A DNA stretch of 64,000 nucleotides, taken from Ensifer sp. LC163 (lineage in GTDB: Bacteria; Pseudomonadota; Alphaproteobacteria; Rhizobiales; Rhizobiaceae). Positions 1 to 8,837 of this stretch are shown piece after piece. A model generated the notes under the pieces. It was not told where the DNA came from. It searched no databases and saw nothing but the letters and a program-made list of their open reading frames with translations. Numbering within the stretch: the first letter of the stretch is position 1; every line of letters starts with the position of its first letter. The stretch spans positions 59,501 to 123,500 of the forward strand of contig NZ_MBSS01000013.1 in the NCBI RefSeq assembly GCF_001695855.1, in the 5' to 3' direction. Position numbers and translations under genes: made by a program.

Positions 1-121
1 CCGGCCGCAAATGGCTGGCGCCCCGGTAATTCCCGGAGGTAGCCAAGGGGCTCGCGCGCACGAACGCGCCGACCCAACCCGATCTCGAAACAGCATTGAA
101 TTCCGTCATTTGGGGGACGCC

Positions 122-994
122 ATGGCGACCTTGCACACCCGCTCCGCCGCGCGTCTGATGATCGCGCCCTCGGTGCTTCTGCTTCTGGCCTGGATGATCG
201 TTCCGCTGGCCATGACAATCTATTTCTCGTTCCTGCGCTACAACCTTTTGATGCCGGGGATGGAAGAGTTCGCGGGCTTTTCGAACTACAGTTACTTCCT
301 CACCGACCCCGCTTTCTTCCAGGCGATCTTCAACACGCTCGCCATCGTGCTCGGCGTGCTCTTTATCACCGTCGTCGGCGGCATCGCGCTGGCGCTTCTT
401 CTGGACCAGCCGATGTTCGGGCAGGGGATCGTGCGCATCCTGGTGATCGCGCCGTTCCTGATCATGCCGACGGTCGCCGCGCTGGTGTGGAAGAACATGT
501 TCATGAACCCGGTCAACGGGCTGTTTGCCTGGGTGGCCAAGCTCTTCGGGCTGCAGCCCTTCGACTTTCTCGCCAATGCACCCTTGATGTCGGTGATCCT
601 CATCGTCGCCTGGCAATGGCTGCCCTTTGCGACGCTGATCCTTTTGACGGCGCTGCAATCGCTCGATGAGGAGCAGAAGGAAGCAGCCCAGATGGACGGC
701 GCCAGCGCCTGGAGCCGCTTCATCTATCTGACCCTGCCGCATCTCTCCCGCGCGATCACGGTCGTCATCCTCATTCAGACGATCTTCCTGCTCTCGGTCT
801 TTGCGGAAATCCTGGTGACGACCAATGGCGGGCCGGGCACGCAGAGCACCAACCTGACCTTCCTCGTCTATGCGCAGGCGCTCCTGCAGTTCGACGTGGG
901 CGGCGCGTCCGCTGGGGGCATCATCGCAGTCATCCTCGCCAACATCGTCGCATTCTTCCTGATGCGCATGATCGGCAAGACGCTGGAGGCTTGA
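122..994 (+). CDS. smoF: Sorbitol/mannitol ABC transporter permease SmoF
   Basis: Inner-membrane permease of a CUT1-type sugar ABC importer, predicted to carry sorbitol and mannitol with SmoG and SmoK. About 290 residues with six hydrophobic segments; the cytoplasmic EAA-type loop is visible (EAAQMDGASAWSRF). The frame is open further upstream, but ATG 122 is chosen because the protein then begins just before the first membrane helix and has GGGGGA-like ribosome-binding bases a few positions upstream. The binding-protein gene (smoE) would lie left of the window. Substrate is inferred from the downstream polyol dehydrogenases. Confidence 0.88.
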   Translation: MATLHTRSAARLMIAPSVLLLLAWMIVPLAMTIYFSFLRYNLLMPGMEEFAGFSNYSYFLTDPAFFQAIFNTLAIVLGVLFITVVGGIALALLLDQPMFGQGIVRILVIAPFLIMPTVAALVWKNMFMNPVNGLFAWVAKLFGLQPFDFLANAPLMSVILIVAWQWLPFATLILLTALQSLDEEQKEAAQMDGASAWSRFIYLTLPHLSRAITVVILIQTIFLLSVFAEILVTTNGGPGTQSTNLTFLVYAQALLQFDVGGASAGGIIAVILANIVAFFLMRMIGKTLEA

Positions 995-999
995 GAACC

Positions 1000-1830
1000 A
1001 TGGCACGCAATGTCTCCACCCAACGCAAACTGGTCATCACCGTCGTCGCCTGGACGATCGGGATCCTGATCTTCTTTCCGATCCTCTGGACGTTCCTGAC
1101 GAGCTTCAAGACCGAGGCCGAGGCGATTGCCTCGCCGCCGTCCTTGCTCTTCTTCGAGTGGACGACGGAGAACTACTTCGAAGTGCAGAGCCGCTCGAAC
1201 TACTTCCGCCACTTCATGAACTCGGTCGTCGTCTCCTTCGGCTCGACGCTGATCGGCCTCGTCATCGCCATTCCGTCCGCCTGGGCGATGGCGTTCTCGC
1301 CGACCAAGCGCACCAAGGACGTGCTGATGTGGATGCTCTCCACCAAGATGATGCCATCGGTCGGCGTACTGGTGCCGATGTACCTGTTGTTCCGCAACAC
1401 CGGGCTGCTTGATACCCGCACCGGGCTGGTGATCGTGCTGACGCTGATCAATCTGCCGATCATCATCTGGATGCTCTACACCTACTTCAAGGAGATCCCC
1501 GGCGAGATCCTCGAGGCGGCACGCATGGACGGCGCCTCGCTCGCCAAGGAGATCATCTATGTGCTGACGCCGATGGCGATCCCCGGCATCGCCTCGACGC
1601 TTTTGCTCAACATCATCCTCGCCTGGAACGAGGCGTTCTGGACGCTGAACCTCAGCGCCGCGAAAGCGGCGCCGCTGACGGCCTTCATCGCCTCCTATTC
1701 GAGCCCCGAAGGCCTGTTCTACGCCAAGCTTTCGGCGGCCTCGACCATGGCCATCGCCCCCATCCTCATACTCGGCTGGTTCTCGCAGAAGCAGCTCGTG
1801 CGCGGCCTCACCTTCGGCGCGGTCAAATAA
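1000..1830 (+). CDS. smoG: Sorbitol/mannitol ABC transporter permease SmoG
   Basis: Second permease of the same importer, about 276 residues, six hydrophobic segments and an EAA loop ([14 protein letters not shown]) that should dock on SmoK. A TTG at 991 overlaps the smoF stop, but ATG 1000 is the likelier start. Spacing of a few bases to smoF and 11 bases to smoK shows a single operon. The family normally works as a SmoF/SmoG heterodimer. Function is assigned by family and neighbours; polyol specificity is inference. Confidence 0.88.
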   Translation: MARNVSTQRKLVITVVAWTIGILIFFPILWTFLTSFKTEAEAIASPPSLLFFEWTTENYFEVQSRSNYFRHFMNSVVVSFGSTLIGLVIAIPSAWAMAFSPTKRTKDVLMWMLSTKMMPSVGVLVPMYLLFRNTGLLDTRTGLVIVLTLINLPIIIWMLYTYFKEIPGEILEAARMDGASLAKEIIYVLTPMAIPGIASTLLLNIILAWNEAFWTLNLSAAKAAPLTAFIASYSSPEGLFYAKLSAASTMAIAPILILGWFSQKQLVRGLTFGAVK

Positions 1831-1841
1831 GGGATACGACA

Positions 1842-2843
1842 ATGGGAAACATTACACTCAGAAACGTCTCGAAGGTCTTCGGCGCCCATGCCGTCATCCC
1901 GTCGATCGACCTCAACATCAACGATGGCGAGTTCGTGGTCTTCGTCGGCCCGTCGGGCTGCGGAAAATCGACGCTGCTGCGGCTGATCGCCGGGCTTGAG
2001 GATGTCAGCGACGGCGAGATCGTCATCGACGGCAAGAACGCCACCGAACTGCCGCCGGCGCAACGTGGCCTGTCGATGGTGTTCCAGTCCTATGCGCTCT
2101 ATCCGCATATGAGCGTTCGCTCGAACATAGCCTTTCCGCTGAAGATGGCGAACGAGGACAAGGCCGCCATCGACAGGAAGGTCTCGGACGCCGCCCGCGT
2201 GCTCAACCTGACCGACTATCTCGATCGCAAGCCCCGCCAGCTCTCCGGCGGCCAGCGCCAGCGCGTCGCCATCGGCCGCGCGATCGTGCGCCAGCCGAAG
2301 GCGTTCCTGTTCGACGAGCCGTTGTCGAACCTCGACGCAGCCCTGCGCGTCAACATGCGGCTGGAGATCAGCCAGTTGCACCAGGACCTGAAGACGACCA
2401 TGGTCTACGTCACCCACGACCAGGTCGAGGCGATGACCATGGCCGATAAGATCGTGGTGCTCAATCGCGGGCGCATCGAGCAGGTCGGCTCGCCACTCGA
2501 CCTCTACCACAAGCCGGACAATCTCTTCGTCGCAGGCTTTATCGGTTCACCGCGCATGAACTTCGTTTCCGGTGCGCCGGCCGCCGCCTACCAGGCGCAC
2601 ACGATGGGCATCCGGCCCGAGCATCTGCTGCTTTCCAAGGAAAGTGGCACCTGGAGCGGCACAGTCGGCGTTGCCGAGCATCTCGGCTCTGACACCTTCC
2701 TGCATGTCAATGTCGACAATATCGGCACGGTGACCGCGCGTGTCAGCGGCGATTTCGCCGTCACCCATGGCGACCGGGTGTTCCTGACGCCCGATGCCCA
2801 GCGTGTCCACAGGTTCGACGACAAGGGGCTGGCAGTTCGATGA
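1842..2843 (+). CDS. smoK: Polyol ABC transporter ATP-binding protein SmoK
   Basis: ATPase of the MalK/UgpC type, 333 residues. Walker A (GPSGCGKST, about residue 36), Q-loop ([12 protein letters not shown]), ABC signature ([14 protein letters not shown]), Walker B ([12 protein letters not shown]) and switch histidine ([10 protein letters not shown]) are all present. The last 100 residues form the TOBE/OB-fold regulatory domain usual for CUT1 ATPases, although this one is slightly shorter than MalK. Stop overlaps the start of smoS by four bases (ATGA), indicating translational coupling. Confidence 0.9.
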   Translation: MGNITLRNVSKVFGAHAVIPSIDLNINDGEFVVFVGPSGCGKSTLLRLIAGLEDVSDGEIVIDGKNATELPPAQRGLSMVFQSYALYPHMSVRSNIAFPLKMANEDKAAIDRKVSDAARVLNLTDYLDRKPRQLSGGQRQRVAIGRAIVRQPKAFLFDEPLSNLDAALRVNMRLEISQLHQDLKTTMVYVTHDQVEAMTMADKIVVLNRGRIEQVGSPLDLYHKPDNLFVAGFIGSPRMNFVSGAPAAAYQAHTMGIRPEHLLLSKESGTWSGTVGVAEHLGSDTFLHVNVDNIGTVTARVSGDFAVTHGDRVFLTPDAQRVHRFDDKGLAVR

Positions 2844-3613
2844 AACGTCTTCACGGGAAAAGCGCGCTGATCACCGGATCCGCGCGGGGTATCGGTCGCG
2901 CCTTCGCCGAAGCCTATGTGCGCGAAGGCGCCAGGGTGGCAATTGCCGACATCAATGTGACGCGGGCGCGTGAGACCGCATCGGAAATCGGCCCAAGCGC
3001 CTATGCCGTCGAGATGGACGTGACGCAGCAAGGCTCGATCGATGCGGCGATCGCATCGGTCGTCGCCGAGGCTGGGGGGCTCGATATTCTCGTCAACAAT
3101 GCGGCGCTCTTCGATCTCGCACCGATCGTCGAGATCACCCGCGAAAGCTATGACCGGCTGTTTGCAATCAATGTTTCGGGAACGCTGTTCACGATGCAGG
3201 CTGCCGCCAGGCAGATGATCGCGCAGGGCCGGGGCGGCAAGATCATCAATATGGCAAGTCAGGCAGGCCGGCGCGGCGAGGCGCTGGTCGCCGTCTATTG
3301 CGCCACCAAGGCAGCGGTCATCAGCCTGACCCAGTCGGCCGGGCTGAACCTGATCAAGCATCGCATCAACGTCAACGCCATCGCGCCCGGTGTGGTCGAC
3401 GGCGAGCACTGGGACGGCGTCGACGCGCTGTTTGCCAAATACGAGAACCGTCCGCGCGGCGAGAAGAAGAGGCTTGCGGGCGCGGAAGTGCCCTATGGGC
3501 GCATGGGAACGGCCGAGGATCTCACCGGCATGGCGATCTTCCTCGCCTCGGCCGAGAGCGATTACGTCGTTTCGCAGACCTACAACGTCGATGGCGGCAA
3601 CTGGATGAGCTGA
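2840..3613 (+). CDS. smoS: Sorbitol dehydrogenase (SDR family) SmoS
   Basis: Cytoplasmic NAD-dependent short-chain dehydrogenase, 257 residues, predicted to oxidise D-sorbitol to fructose. Shows the TGSARGIG cofactor motif near residue 10, the NNAA motif, catalytic Ser before QAGRRGE, and YCATK (Tyr/Lys pair) near residue 153, ending in VDGGNW typical of classical SDRs. It starts inside the smoK stop codon. Galactitol or L-iditol could also be substrates, as is known for this family; the polyol context makes sorbitol most likely. Confidence 0.85.
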   Translation: MKRLHGKSALITGSARGIGRAFAEAYVREGARVAIADINVTRARETASEIGPSAYAVEMDVTQQGSIDAAIASVVAEAGGLDILVNNAALFDLAPIVEITRESYDRLFAINVSGTLFTMQAAARQMIAQGRGGKIINMASQAGRRGEALVAVYCATKAAVISLTQSAGLNLIKHRINVNAIAPGVVDGEHWDGVDALFAKYENRPRGEKKRLAGAEVPYGRMGTAEDLTGMAIFLASAESDYVVSQTYNVDGGNWMS

Positions 3614-3653
3614 GGCCAGTCTTCGGACGGTGCCTCGATAAGGAAACGGGACC

Positions 3654-5138
3654 ATGACGACCAAACTCTCTCTTGCGGCGCTCGACGCAGTGAAGGCCAG
3701 GGCCGGCGTGCCAAGCTACGACCGTGCCGGGCTGAAAGCCGGCATTGTGCATTTCGGTGTCGGCAATTTTCACCGTGCCCATCAGGCCGTCTATCTCGAC
3801 GATCTCTTCAATGCCGGGCACGACCACGACTGGGCGATCATCGGCGCAGGTGTGCTGCCCTCCGACGAACAGATGCGAGCCAAGCTTGAGGCACAGGATT
3901 TCCTCACGACGGTGGTCGAACAGGACAACAACCGCACCGGCGCGCATGTGACCGGCGCGATGATCGACTACCTGAAGCCCGGGGATGTCGCCGGCATCGT
4001 TGCGAAGCTTGCCGATCCGGCGATCCGCATCGTTTCGCTGACGATCACCGAGGGCGGCTATTTCATCGACCCGGCCTCCGGCGTCTTCAATCCGACCCAC
4101 CCAGCCATCGTCGACGACGCCCAAAATCCGGCTTCGCCGAAGACGGTTTTCGGCCTGATCGTCGCCGGGATGAAGGCCCGTCGCGACAGCCAGGTCCCGC
4201 CGTTCACGGTGATGTCCTGCGACAACATTCCGGGCAATGGCGAGGTGACGCACGCGGCGGTGTCTGGCCTTGCGCGGCTCTTCGACCCTGATTTCGCCGA
4301 CTGGATCGATGCCAATGTCGCCTTCCCCAACGGCATGGTGGATCGCATCACGCCGGCCACCGGCGCACGCGAAATCGGCATCGTGGCTGCGGACTACGAG
4401 ATCGAGGACGCCTGGCCGGTGTTCTGCGAAGAATTCAAGCAATGGGTGCTGGAAGATCATTTTCCGCAAGGACGCCCGGCGCTCGAGAAGGTCGGCGTGC
4501 AGTTCGTGCCCGATGTCGCGCCCTACGAGCACATGAAGATCCGTATCCTCAATGGCGGCCATGCGGCGATCGCCTATCCCGCTGCCTTGCTCGACATCCA
4601 TTTCGTCCACGAGGCGATGGAGGAGCCGCTGATCCGTGCCTTCCTCGCCAAACTTGAACATGACGAGATCATTCCCGTCATTCCGCCGGTGCCGGACACC
4701 GATCTCGGCGATTATTACAGGCTGATCGAGACGCGTTTCTCCAACCCGAAGATCGGCGATACGATCCCGCGGCTGGCGCAGGACGGCTCCAACCGGCAGC
4801 CGAAATTCATCCTGCCGTCGACAGCGGACCGGCTGGCGCGCGGCGAAGATGTCGTCGGCCTGGCGCTTGTGTCGGCGCTTTGGTGCCGCTACTCCGCCGG
4901 CACGACCGACAGCGGCAGGCAGATCGTCTTCAACGACCAGAACGCCGATAGGCTTCAGGCGGCAGCCGTTGCCGCCAAACAGGATCCGATGGCCTTTCTG
5001 GCGCTGTCGGACATTTTTGGCGCGGTCGCGCAGTCCGATCTTTTCCGCAGGCGTTTCGCCCAAGTATTGAAAACCCTTTGGGAAAAGGGTACGCGCGCTA
5101 CGCTCCAGCTTTATCTGGACGGTAAGCTCGGGGGCTAG
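3654..5138 (+). CDS. mtlK: Mannitol 2-dehydrogenase MtlK
   Basis: Long-chain polyol dehydrogenase of 494 residues that oxidises D-mannitol (and often arabitol) to the ketose using NAD. N-terminal GVGNFHRAHQ cofactor segment and the conserved KIRILNGGHAAIAY segment carrying the catalytic Lys-Asn-His are visible. Length matches the family. It lies 40 bases after smoS, and the next gene begins 6 bases after its stop, so it belongs to the same transcription unit. Together SmoS and MtlK feed fructose or related ketoses to central metabolism. Confidence 0.9.
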   Translation: MTTKLSLAALDAVKARAGVPSYDRAGLKAGIVHFGVGNFHRAHQAVYLDDLFNAGHDHDWAIIGAGVLPSDEQMRAKLEAQDFLTTVVEQDNNRTGAHVTGAMIDYLKPGDVAGIVAKLADPAIRIVSLTITEGGYFIDPASGVFNPTHPAIVDDAQNPASPKTVFGLIVAGMKARRDSQVPPFTVMSCDNIPGNGEVTHAAVSGLARLFDPDFADWIDANVAFPNGMVDRITPATGAREIGIVAADYEIEDAWPVFCEEFKQWVLEDHFPQGRPALEKVGVQFVPDVAPYEHMKIRILNGGHAAIAYPAALLDIHFVHEAMEEPLIRAFLAKLEHDEIIPVIPPVPDTDLGDYYRLIETRFSNPKIGDTIPRLAQDGSNRQPKFILPSTADRLARGEDVVGLALVSALWCRYSAGTTDSGRQIVFNDQNADRLQAAAVAAKQDPMAFLALSDIFGAVAQSDLFRRRFAQVLKTLWEKGTRATLQLYLDGKLGG

Positions 5139-5144
5139 GGTGTT

Positions 5145-5813
5145 ATGGCGGACGGCGCGTCCAGGCTGGTGATTTTCGATTGCGACGGCGTGCTGGTCGA
5201 CAGTGAACCGATCTCGCTCGAAGTCCTGGTGGACGTGCTGGCTGCAGCCGGCGTGTCGATGACGACGGAGGAGGCGACCGAAAGGTTTCTCGGGCGCAGC
5301 CTGAAAAGCATGTCTGCCATTCTTCACGACGAGTATGGCCTGGCGACTGACGACGCCTTTCTCGAAGATATGCGCACGCGGCTGTACCAGCGTTTCCGCA
5401 CGGAGCTGCAGCCGATCGCCGGCATCCGCCAGGCGGTCGAAGGGCTTGGTGTCGCCTGTTGCGTCGCCTCGTCCAGCCAGCCGGAACGCATCCGGCTGTC
5501 GCTGACCGTCACCGGCCTGATCGATCTTTTCGAGCCGAATATCTTCTCTGCAACGATGGTCAAACATGGCAAGCCGGCGCCCGACCTGTTTCTGCTGGCA
5601 AGCCGGGAGATGGGCTACGCGCCCAAGGACTGTATCGTCGTCGAAGACAGTCCGGCCGGCATCGAGGCGGCGCATGCCGCCGGCATGCGGGCTTTTGCCT
5701 TCGCCGGTGGCGGACATGCGCGCAGCGACCGTCACCGACAGACACTGGCCGACCTCGGCCCCGACGTGCTGTTTGACGACATGGGCGAATTGTTACAGTT
5801 TGTCCGCCAATAA
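5145..5813 (+). CDS. HAD-superfamily sugar-phosphate phosphatase
   Basis: Haloacid dehalogenase-like hydrolase, 222 residues, of the beta-phosphoglucomutase/phosphatase subgroup. Motif I is FDCDGVLVDSEP near the N-terminus (nucleophile Asp and general acid Asp), motif II is the Ser in SSSQPERI, motif III is Lys in KHGKPAPD, and motif IV is VVEDSPAGIEAA. It sits between mtlK and the FGGY kinase in the polyol operon, so a role in dephosphorylating a sugar or polyol phosphate that accumulates during polyol use is plausible. Exact substrate unknown. Confidence 0.8.
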   Translation: MADGASRLVIFDCDGVLVDSEPISLEVLVDVLAAAGVSMTTEEATERFLGRSLKSMSAILHDEYGLATDDAFLEDMRTRLYQRFRTELQPIAGIRQAVEGLGVACCVASSSQPERIRLSLTVTGLIDLFEPNIFSATMVKHGKPAPDLFLLASREMGYAPKDCIVVEDSPAGIEAAHAAGMRAFAFAGGGHARSDRHRQTLADLGPDVLFDDMGELLQFVRQ

Positions 5814-5834
5814 CAGGGACGGGGACCTCCATTG

Positions 5835-7418
5835 ATGCGTGAATTCGTCGTTGCGGTCGATGTCGGCACCGGCAGCGCCCGCGCCGGTATCTTCGACCGG
5901 AATGGCAGGCTGTTGGCGCGCGCCGACCTGCCGATCGCCATGAACCGGCCGGAGGAAAATCATGCCGAACACGATTCGGAAGATATCTGGAGGGCTGTCT
6001 GCGGCTCGGTGAAGGCCGCAAGAGACAAGGCCGGCATCGCCCCCGAAAGCGTTGCCTCCATCGGTTTCGACGCGACCTGTTCGCTCGTGGTTCGCGACCG
6101 GGACGGTGCGCCGCTTTCCGTCAATCGAAAGGGCGAGGCGCGCTGGGACACGATCGTCTGGCTCGATCATCGGGCGCTGGCGGAAGCCGATTTCTGCACC
6201 GCCACCGAACACCCGGTTCTCGATTTCTCCGGCCGCGTCATGTCGCCGGAGATGGAGATGCCGAAGCTGATGTGGCTGAAGCGGAACCTGCCGGCGCAGT
6301 GGGAGAAGGCGGGCTTTTTCTTCGATCTTGCCGACTATTTGTCCTGGCGGGCGACGGGTAGTGCGGCGCGCTCGCGCTGCACGCTGACCGCGAAATGGAA
6401 TTATCTCGCCCATGAACAGCGCGGCTGGCAGGCGGACTATCTTGTGCGGATCGGCCTTGAAGATCTGCTGACGCGGGGCGGATTGCCGGAGGAAACGCTG
6501 CCGGTCGCAAGCTCGGTCGGCGGCCTGTCCGCGAAGGCTGCCGCAGAGCTCGGCCTTGATACCGGTTGCCAGGTGGCGCCGGGATTGATCGATGCCTATG
6601 CCGGCGCGCTCGGCGTGCTCGGCGGCTTTGCCGGAAAACCGGAAAAGCTCGAGCGGCAGCTCGCGCTGATCGCCGGAACCTCCAGCTGCATCGTCGCCTT
6701 CTCCAAGGACATGAAGCCTGGCTTCGGCATGTGGGGGCCGTATTTCGAAGCGGTGCTGCCCGGGGCCTGGCTGATCGAGGGAGGCCAATCGGCAACCGGC
6801 GCCCTGCTCGATCACATCGTGCGCATTCATGGCGGCGGATTGGAGCCGACGACCGAGACCCACGGCCGGATCATTGCACGTGTCCAGGAATTGCGCGCCC
6901 TGCACGGCGCGCAATTTGCCGAGCGGCTGCATGTGTTGCCGGATTTCCATGGCAATCGTTCGCCGCTTGCCGATCCGCACGGGCTCGGTGTCATCAGCGG
7001 TCTGCCGCTCGATTCGTCGTTCGATGCGCTGTGCCGGCTCTATTGGCGCACCTGCGTGGCGATCGCGCTCGGTATCCGCCATATCCTCGAGACGATGCGT
7101 GAGGTCGGCTACGAACTCGACACGCTTCACGTCACCGGCGGCCACGTTCGCAATGCGCTTCTGATGGAGCTTTATTGCGATGTCACGGGGTGCCGGGTCG
7201 TTGCGCCCGATGCGCCTGACGCTGTGCTGCTCGGCACGGCGATGGCGGCGGCGGTTTCCGGTCAGGTTCACGTCGATCTCGGTGCGGCCGGCGCTGCCAT
7301 GGCGTCCGGCGGGCGAGAGCAGTTGCCGAACGCCGCCATGCGCGAAATCTACGACGGTGACTACCGCCGCTTCCTTGCACTTTATCGTCATCGGGACGAG
7401 CTCGACGCACTCCAATAA
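5835..7418 (+). CDS. FGGY-family pentulose/ribulose kinase
   Basis: Carbohydrate kinase of the FGGY family, about 527 residues, closest in appearance to the D-ribulokinase-like subgroup (SIGFDATCSLVV, TIVWLDHRA, AGTSSCIVAF, HVTGGHVRN motifs). The N-terminal VAVDVGTGSARAGI phosphate-binding loop is intact. It would phosphorylate a ketose produced by polyol oxidation, for example ribulose from ribitol or xylulose from arabitol. ATG 5835 is preferred over TTG 5832. Last gene of the polyol operon; a separate stress promoter begins 27 bases after its stop. Confidence 0.8.
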   Translation: MREFVVAVDVGTGSARAGIFDRNGRLLARADLPIAMNRPEENHAEHDSEDIWRAVCGSVKAARDKAGIAPESVASIGFDATCSLVVRDRDGAPLSVNRKGEARWDTIVWLDHRALAEADFCTATEHPVLDFSGRVMSPEMEMPKLMWLKRNLPAQWEKAGFFFDLADYLSWRATGSAARSRCTLTAKWNYLAHEQRGWQADYLVRIGLEDLLTRGGLPEETLPVASSVGGLSAKAAAELGLDTGCQVAPGLIDAYAGALGVLGGFAGKPEKLERQLALIAGTSSCIVAFSKDMKPGFGMWGPYFEAVLPGAWLIEGGQSATGALLDHIVRIHGGGLEPTTETHGRIIARVQELRALHGAQFAERLHVLPDFHGNRSPLADPHGLGVISGLPLDSSFDALCRLYWRTCVAIALGIRHILETMREVGYELDTLHVTGGHVRNALLMELYCDVTGCRVVAPDAPDAVLLGTAMAAAVSGQVHVDLGAAGAAMASGGREQLPNAAMREIYDGDYRRFLALYRHRDELDALQ

Positions 7419-7444
7419 AAAATCGAACGCAACGCAGACTGCCG

Positions 7445-7469
7445 GGAACCTTTGCCTGCGTCACGCATT
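7445..7469 (+). promoter_or_regulatory. EcfG (RpoE2)-type promoter upstream of the candidate sRNA
   Basis: GGAAC at 7445-7449, 16-base spacer, CATT at 7466-7469. This fits the extracytoplasmic-function general stress sigma consensus GGAAC-N16/17-CGTT with one mismatch. It points right, into a structured non-coding stretch that ends in an intrinsic terminator, and sits within 1.2 kb of the sigma factor's own gene. Confidence 0.6.
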
Positions 7470-7475
7470 TTATTG

Positions 7476-7606
7476 GAGACCGGACGGTGGCGCGCATCGC
7501 CCCCAATGTGGCGCCGGAGGCAAGCCGCCGGTCTACAACTCACTTCCCCGGTGAGTTGAAAAATGTCAGCCAGTGCCTTCCCTCGGCACTGGCTGTTTTG
7601 TTTTTT
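7476..7606 (+). ncRNA. Candidate general-stress small RNA with three C-rich loops
   Basis: About 130 nt between an EcfG-type promoter and a strong terminator, with no sensible reading frame. Three stem-loops are visible. The first has an AGACCGG/CCGGTCT base (7477-7483 with 7528-7534) and an inner GGCGC/GCGCC stem (7489-7493 with 7511-7515) exposing GCCCCC. The second is CAACTCAC/GTGAGTTG (7536-7543 with 7551-7558) with loop TTCCCCG. The third is the terminator with loop TTCCCTC. C-rich loops of this kind in other sRNAs base-pair with Shine-Dalgarno sequences. The start is inferred from the promoter. It resembles in concept, not demonstrably in sequence, the GsrN stress sRNA of Caulobacter. 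Confidence 0.6.
7568..7606 (+). terminator. Intrinsic terminator of the candidate sRNA
   Basis: Ten-base stem AGCCAGTGCC (7568-7577) with GGCACTGGCT (7585-7594), seven-base loop, then a T-rich run from 7594 to 7606. A textbook rho-independent terminator reading right. Confidence 0.85.
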
Positions 7607-7651
7607 AGCCCTTTCATTGCCGGGTGTGCCGGCTGAAACAAGCAGTCAGCA

Positions 7652-7684
7652 GACAAACGAAAGCCGGCGACCGAGGCCGCCGGC
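7652..7684 (-). terminator. Intrinsic terminator of phyR
   Basis: Inverted repeat GCCGGCG (7663-7669) with CGCCGGC (7678-7684). On the minus strand it is followed by TTTCGTTTG. It lies 20 bases beyond the phyR stop, so phyR transcription ends here, converging on the sRNA terminator. Confidence 0.65.
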
Positions 7685-7704
7685 GATAAAGGCTGTGTCG
7701 ATGA

Positions 7705-8499
7705 TCAGGCTGCGGCCTTCGTCGACTCGTTGAAGAACAGCGCCTGGCTGATCAGTGCCTTCACCATGTCAGGATTGAAAGGCTTGGTGACCAGGAAGGT
7801 CGGCTCGGGACGTTCGCCGGTCAGCAACCTCTCGGGGAATGCGGTGATGAAGATCACCGGGATAGCGCTGGTCTTCAGAATGTCGTTGACCGCGTCGATG
7901 CCGGAGCTGCCGTCGGCAAGCTGGATATCGGCAAGCACCATGCTCGGCCGGGTCTTCTTGTAAAGCGCAATCGCCTCGTCGTGGGTGCGGGCGATGCCGG
8001 TGACACGGTGGCCGAGGCTCTCGACCATGTTTTCGATATCGATGGCAATCAGCGGTTCGTCCTCGATGATCATGATATCTGTTGCGACCTGTCGCGAGAT
8101 TTCCTGAGAGGCGCGGTTGAGAAGGGCGCCGACCTTGTCGTCGCTGACGTCAAGGATTTCGCTGGCTTCCTCGGGCCGGAAACCTTCGACCGAGACGAGA
8201 AGGAAAGCCTGCCGGGCAAGCGGCGACACGTTTGCCAGATTGACCGAGGCGCGCTGCTCCCAGGCAAAGGGCGAAACCGGTTCGGGAACCAGCACCGAAG
8301 AGGAGCCGAAGAGCGACGTATAGAGGCGGAACAGCGAGACCCGGTCATTGCGGGCCTCCGGGAAAATGGAGGTATCGGCAATCAGGGCCTCAAGCACGGC
8401 GGCCACATAGGCGTCGCCGGATGTCTGCGAGCCGGTCAATGCGCGCGAGTAGCGGCGCAGATAGGGCAGCAGCGGCGCGATCCGTGTGGACAATGTCAT
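7705..8499 (-). CDS. phyR: General stress response regulator PhyR
   Basis: Response regulator with an N-terminal ECF-sigma-like domain (about residues 1-135) and a C-terminal receiver (about 142-264). The acidic pocket is Asp147/Glu148, the phosphoacceptor is Asp191 (VLADIQL), and the FATGUY-type segment FITAFPERLL with the conserved Lys in VTKPF is present. In the known partner-switch, phosphorylated PhyR binds NepR and frees EcfG. ATG 8499 is chosen because GGGAG lies just upstream and the protein then has the usual 264 residues. Divergent from nepR-ecfG. Confidence 0.95.
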   Translation of the reverse strand: MTLSTRIAPLLPYLRRYSRALTGSQTSGDAYVAAVLEALIADTSIFPEARNDRVSLFRLYTSLFGSSSVLVPEPVSPFAWEQRASVNLANVSPLARQAFLLVSVEGFRPEEASEILDVSDDKVGALLNRASQEISRQVATDIMIIEDEPLIAIDIENMVESLGHRVTGIARTHDEAIALYKKTRPSMVLADIQLADGSSGIDAVNDILKTSAIPVIFITAFPERLLTGERPEPTFLVTKPFNPDMVKALISQALFFNESTKAAA

Positions 8500-8541
8500 T
8501 GGGCACTCCCTCGAGAATATTTCTTGCAGTGACGTCGCCAA

Positions 8542-8566
8542 AACGTTTCACGCAAAAAAAAGTTCC
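8542..8566 (-). promoter_or_regulatory. EcfG-type promoter of phyR
   Basis: On the minus strand GGAAC (8566-8562), 16-base spacer, CGTT (8545-8542), an exact consensus match located about 45 bases before the phyR start codon. It indicates positive autoregulation of phyR by EcfG. Confidence 0.75.
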
Positions 8567-8571
8567 GGGAG

Positions 8572-8597
8572 GGAACATTTCATTTTTCAGACGCGTT
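8572..8597 (+). promoter_or_regulatory. EcfG-type promoter of nepR-ecfG
   Basis: GGAAC (8572-8576), 17-base spacer, CGTT (8594-8597), an exact consensus match 38 bases before the nepR start. Its -35 box is only five bases from the -35 box of the phyR promoter on the other strand, so two sigma-RNA polymerase sites are back to back. Confidence 0.8.
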
Positions 8598-8634
8598 AAG
8601 GCGGTAATGAACACCACAAGGCGACATATTGACA

Positions 8635-8829
8635 ATGAAGTATAAAACAGGGGCGGGGCGCACTTCCGGTACGACCTCATGGACCGAAGACCCGAACGCG
8701 CAGATTGCGGCCAAGCTGAAGGCGCTCTACCAGTCCGTCCAGGAAGAAGCGATACCCTCACGTTTTCTCGATCTTCTGGAGAAACTCGACGCAGCCGAGC
8801 AGCAGGCGGTTCTGCAGGGAAGGGAGTGA
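8635..8829 (+). CDS. nepR: Anti-sigma factor NepR
   Basis: Small cytoplasmic anti-sigma factor of 64 residues. The central conserved NepR helix region reads QIAAKLKALYQSV and is followed by IPSRFLDLLEKLD, both hallmarks of the family. In unstressed cells NepR sequesters EcfG; phosphorylated PhyR removes it. ATG 8635 is preferred over the in-frame TTG at 8629. Immediately upstream of and probably co-transcribed with ecfG from the EcfG-type promoter at 8572. Confidence 0.93.
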   Translation: MKYKTGAGRTSGTTSWTEDPNAQIAAKLKALYQSVQEEAIPSRFLDLLEKLDAAEQQAVLQGRE

Positions 8830-8837
8830 ACGCCGGA

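Noticed and set aside
3522..5735. Long antisense frame opposite mtlK and the HAD gene
   Set aside because: Codon-bias shadow of mtlK, whose catalytic motifs are clear on the plus strand.
7419..7704. Region considered as a riboswitch for a downstream gene
   Set aside because: No gene follows on the same strand; the structure ends in its own terminator and is better explained as an independent small RNA.
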